DNA from: Lachnospiraceae bacterium UBA1258
Lineage (GTDB): Bacteria > Bacillota > Clostridia > Lachnospirales > Lachnospiraceae
Length of the DNA: 7,991 nucleotides
NCBI GenBank assembly: GCA_002308235.1
Contig: DBVS01000075.1
Location: 18,912 to 26,902 of the forward strand
Direction: 5' to 3'
Shown in pieces: positions 7,394-7,991 of this stretch. A program made the translations under genes and the position numbers. Under the pieces are notes generated by a model. It ran no database searches. It had not been told where the DNA came from and saw only the letters and a program-made list of their open reading frames with translations. The stretch's first letter is position 1. Every line of letters begins with the position of its first letter.

Positions 7394-7435
7394 AGGCGAT
7401 TAAGGGCTAAAAATCCTTGAAAAATCGCCTTTTTT
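7394..7435 (+). terminator. Intrinsic terminator of the six-gene operon
   Basis: AGGCGATT (7394-7401) pairs with AATCGCCT (7423-7430). An inner AAGG (7402-7405) pairs with CCTT (7415-7418), leaving an asymmetric internal loop (7419-7422) and a nine-base end loop. Six T follow (7430-7435). It lies 67 bases after the lipoprotein stop. The AT-rich gap between 7327 and 7393 holds no gene I can see. Confidence 0.88.
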
Positions 7436-7442
7436 GATGCTC

Positions 7443-7504
7443 AAAAAATTTTTTAAAAAATATAAAAAATTATTGTTGACATTAATTCGGGTCGGTGCTA
7501 TATT
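7443..7504 (+). promoter_or_regulatory. Strong rRNA operon promoter with UP-like element
   Basis: A perfect TTGACA (7476-7481) is followed after 17 bases by TATATT (7499-7504, five of six), preceded by TGC (7496-7498), an extended -10. Directly upstream, 7443-7475 is almost pure A and T in phased tracts, as expected of an UP element that binds the RNA polymerase alpha subunit. Transcription should start at about 7510-7512. This fits a growth-regulated rrn promoter serving the 16S gene about 400 bases downstream. Confidence 0.88.
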
Positions 7505-7510
7505 AGTCAA

Positions 7511-7527
7511 TGTTCCGAAACGGAACA
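7511..7527 (+). repeat. Perfect inverted repeat at the predicted rRNA transcription start
   Basis: TGTTCCG (7511-7517) and CGGAACA (7521-7527) form a 7-bp stem with loop AAA, beginning within about a base of the predicted start. It could be a stable 5' hairpin on the pre-rRNA or a two-fold DNA site overlapping the start. Sequence alone does not decide between these. Confidence 0.7.
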
Positions 7528-7612
7528 ACATATGAACAGCATGAAACAGTGCCATCTCGCAAGCAAGCTTGCTCGATGAATGCTGGCGCATTATACAGTT
7601 CAGATTGCCTTC

Positions 7613-7641
7613 GTCCTTATGAGAACAAGTTCTCAACGGAC
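7613..7641 (+). repeat. Leader hairpin with inner 7-bp and outer 4-bp stems
   Basis: TGAGAAC (7620-7626) pairs with GTTCTCA (7629-7635), with two bases between the arms, so the innermost pair would open to give a loop of four. Outside it, GTCC (7613-7616) pairs with GGAC (7638-7641) across a TTA/AC internal loop. Confidence 0.65.
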
Positions 7642-7703
7642 TTATCAATCAGACCTGTGCACTGTTTGTACCTTGACAAATAAACAGCAATGCAACCCTG
7701 AAA

Positions 7704-7761
7704 CTCGTCGAATTCTTCGAATTCGACTAAGTAAGCCGCAAGGCTTACAACGTCGGACGAG
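7704..7761 (+). repeat. Branched inverted-repeat domain with GNRA-loop hairpin
   Basis: GTCGAATTC (7707-7715) and GAATTCGAC (7719-7727) form a 9-bp inverted repeat around TTC. GTAAGCC (7731-7737) and GGCTTAC (7742-7748) form a 7-bp stem capped by GCAA, a GNRA tetraloop. CTCGTC (7704-7709) pairs with GACGAG (7756-7761), and CGAC (7724-7727) can pair with GTCG (7752-7755). The outer pairings compete with the ends of the 9-bp repeat, so two alternative folds are possible. Confidence 0.65.
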
Positions 7762-7775
7762 GATTTGACACAGCG

Positions 7776-7836
7776 ACATATTCTAAAGATATGTTGTTGT
7801 CTTTGAAGATTTCAGAAGTGTGAAAGCGAACACACT
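7776..7836 (+). promoter_or_regulatory. Putative boxB-boxA-boxC antitermination region
   Basis: TTGTCTTTGAAGA (7797-7809) resembles the rrn boxA bound by NusB-S10 (E. coli TGCTCTTTAACA; Firmicute forms contain TCTTTGAAAA). It is preceded by a hairpin, ACATAT...ATATGT (7776-7781 and 7789-7794), in the place of boxB. It is followed by AGTGTG (7817-7822), boxC-like, which itself pairs with CACACT (7831-7836). Order and position before 16S support the call; boxB and boxC are the weaker parts. Confidence 0.55.
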
Positions 7837-7908
7837 AAAATAAAATACGACCCAATAACAGTAAAACGGGATAGATTAGCCAAAGTTGATCTAGACCAAG
7901 ACAAACTT

Positions 7909-7958
<50 letters not shown>

Positions 7959-7991
7959 GTCTCCATGCCGGGCTACATCGCCGGCCAGGGC
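7959..7991. other. Foreign GC-rich tail, probable assembly chimera
   Basis: These 33 bases do not continue 16S. They are 24/33 G or C, well above the rest of the window. Read forward from 7959 they give an open frame, VSMPGYIAGQG, with G/C-ending codons, as in a coding fragment of a high-GC organism. Repeated rRNA genes often break metagenome assemblies, so a false join at the contig end is the simplest reading. A real insertion into 16S is the alternative. Confidence 0.7.

Larger units (their letters stand above)
7511..7908 (+). ncRNA. Structured rRNA operon leader (pre-16S 5' leader)
   Basis: This roughly 400-base stretch between the rrn promoter and 16S holds no credible gene but is dense in complementary segments. 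A hairpin lies at the 5' end (7511-7527). A 9-bp long-range pairing, AAACAGTGC (7544-7552) with GCACTGTTT (7659-7667), encloses hairpins at 7553-7578, 7579-7592 and 7613-7641. A second domain closes by CTCGTC (7704-7709) with GACGAG (7756-7761). It contains the hairpin around 7710-7724 and GTAAGCC-GCAA-GGCTTAC (7731-7748). A third part holds boxB-, boxA- and boxC-like signals. All pairings were read by eye. Leaders of this kind are transcribed and removed during 16S maturation. Confidence 0.75.

Noticed and set aside
7562..7573. AGCAAGCTTGCT as a stand-alone DNA operator
   Set aside because: This 12-base palindrome is better explained as the inner part of a leader hairpin (GCAAGC 7559-7564 with GCTTGC 7567-7572, backed by CATC/GATG).
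7400..7648. 82-codon open frame on the minus strand
   Set aside because: It crosses the rRNA promoter and the terminator, and its composition follows the AT-rich tract.
7673..7701. TTGACA at 7673-7678 as an additional promoter
   Set aside because: No acceptable -10 lies 16-18 bases downstream (CCCTGA region), so the hexamer is probably chance.
7690..7765. tRNA gene in the rRNA leader
   Set aside because: The hairpins with TTCGAA-like loops look tRNA-like at first, but there is no 7-bp acceptor stem, anticodon arm or proper T loop with the right spacing.
7580..7768. 62-codon open frame on the plus strand in the rRNA leader
   Set aside because: It has no Shine-Dalgarno, runs through several perfect inverted repeats, and lies within a transcript expected to be processed into rRNA.

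Overview
The window looks like chromosomal DNA from a low-to-moderate GC Gram-positive anaerobe of the class Clostridia, most likely Lachnospiraceae or a close relative. This is inferred from strong AGGAGG-type ribosome binding sites, the style of the VanS-like histidine kinase, the DUF2804 and AlaX-like proteins, two unnamed proteins of a type I associate with this family, and the first bases of a 16S rRNA gene (AGAGTTTGATCCTGGCTCAG followed by GATGAACGCTGGCGGCGTGCC). No search was run, so the assignment is by recognition only.

Layout. (1) 1-1390: the end of a carbohydrate ABC transporter operon, with a 5'-truncated MalF/UgpA-type permease followed by a complete MalG/UgpE-type permease, closed by a good intrinsic terminator at 1437-1463. 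(2) 1551-7326: six genes on the + strand in a tight series, with gaps of 11, 2, 11 and 11 bases and one overlapping stop/start. They encode a DUF2804 protein, an AlaX-like alanyl-tRNA editing protein, a small single-pass membrane protein, an OmpR/PhoB response regulator, a membrane histidine kinase and a lipoprotein. The spacing suggests one transcript, started near 1508 and ended by the terminator at 7394-7435. (3) 7443-7958: the start of an rRNA operon, with an AT-rich UP-like tract, a near-consensus extended -10 promoter, a roughly 400-base leader full of inverted repeats, boxA-like antitermination signals, and the first 50 or so bases of 16S rRNA. (4) 7959-7991: a short GC-rich tail that does not continue the 16S sequence and is probably an assembly chimera at the contig end.

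How the genes may work together. The permeases form the membrane channel of a sugar importer whose binding protein would lie upstream. In the six-gene operon, the kinase and regulator form a cognate pair. The lipoprotein outside the membrane and the single-pass protein inside it are possible accessory or output parts. Co-transcription with a tRNA-editing enzyme and a DUF2804 protein is unexplained by any pathway I know, and it is the main protein-level point of interest. The rRNA leader is the main RNA-level one: its repeats form at least two nested, multi-branched domains ahead of the antitermination signals.
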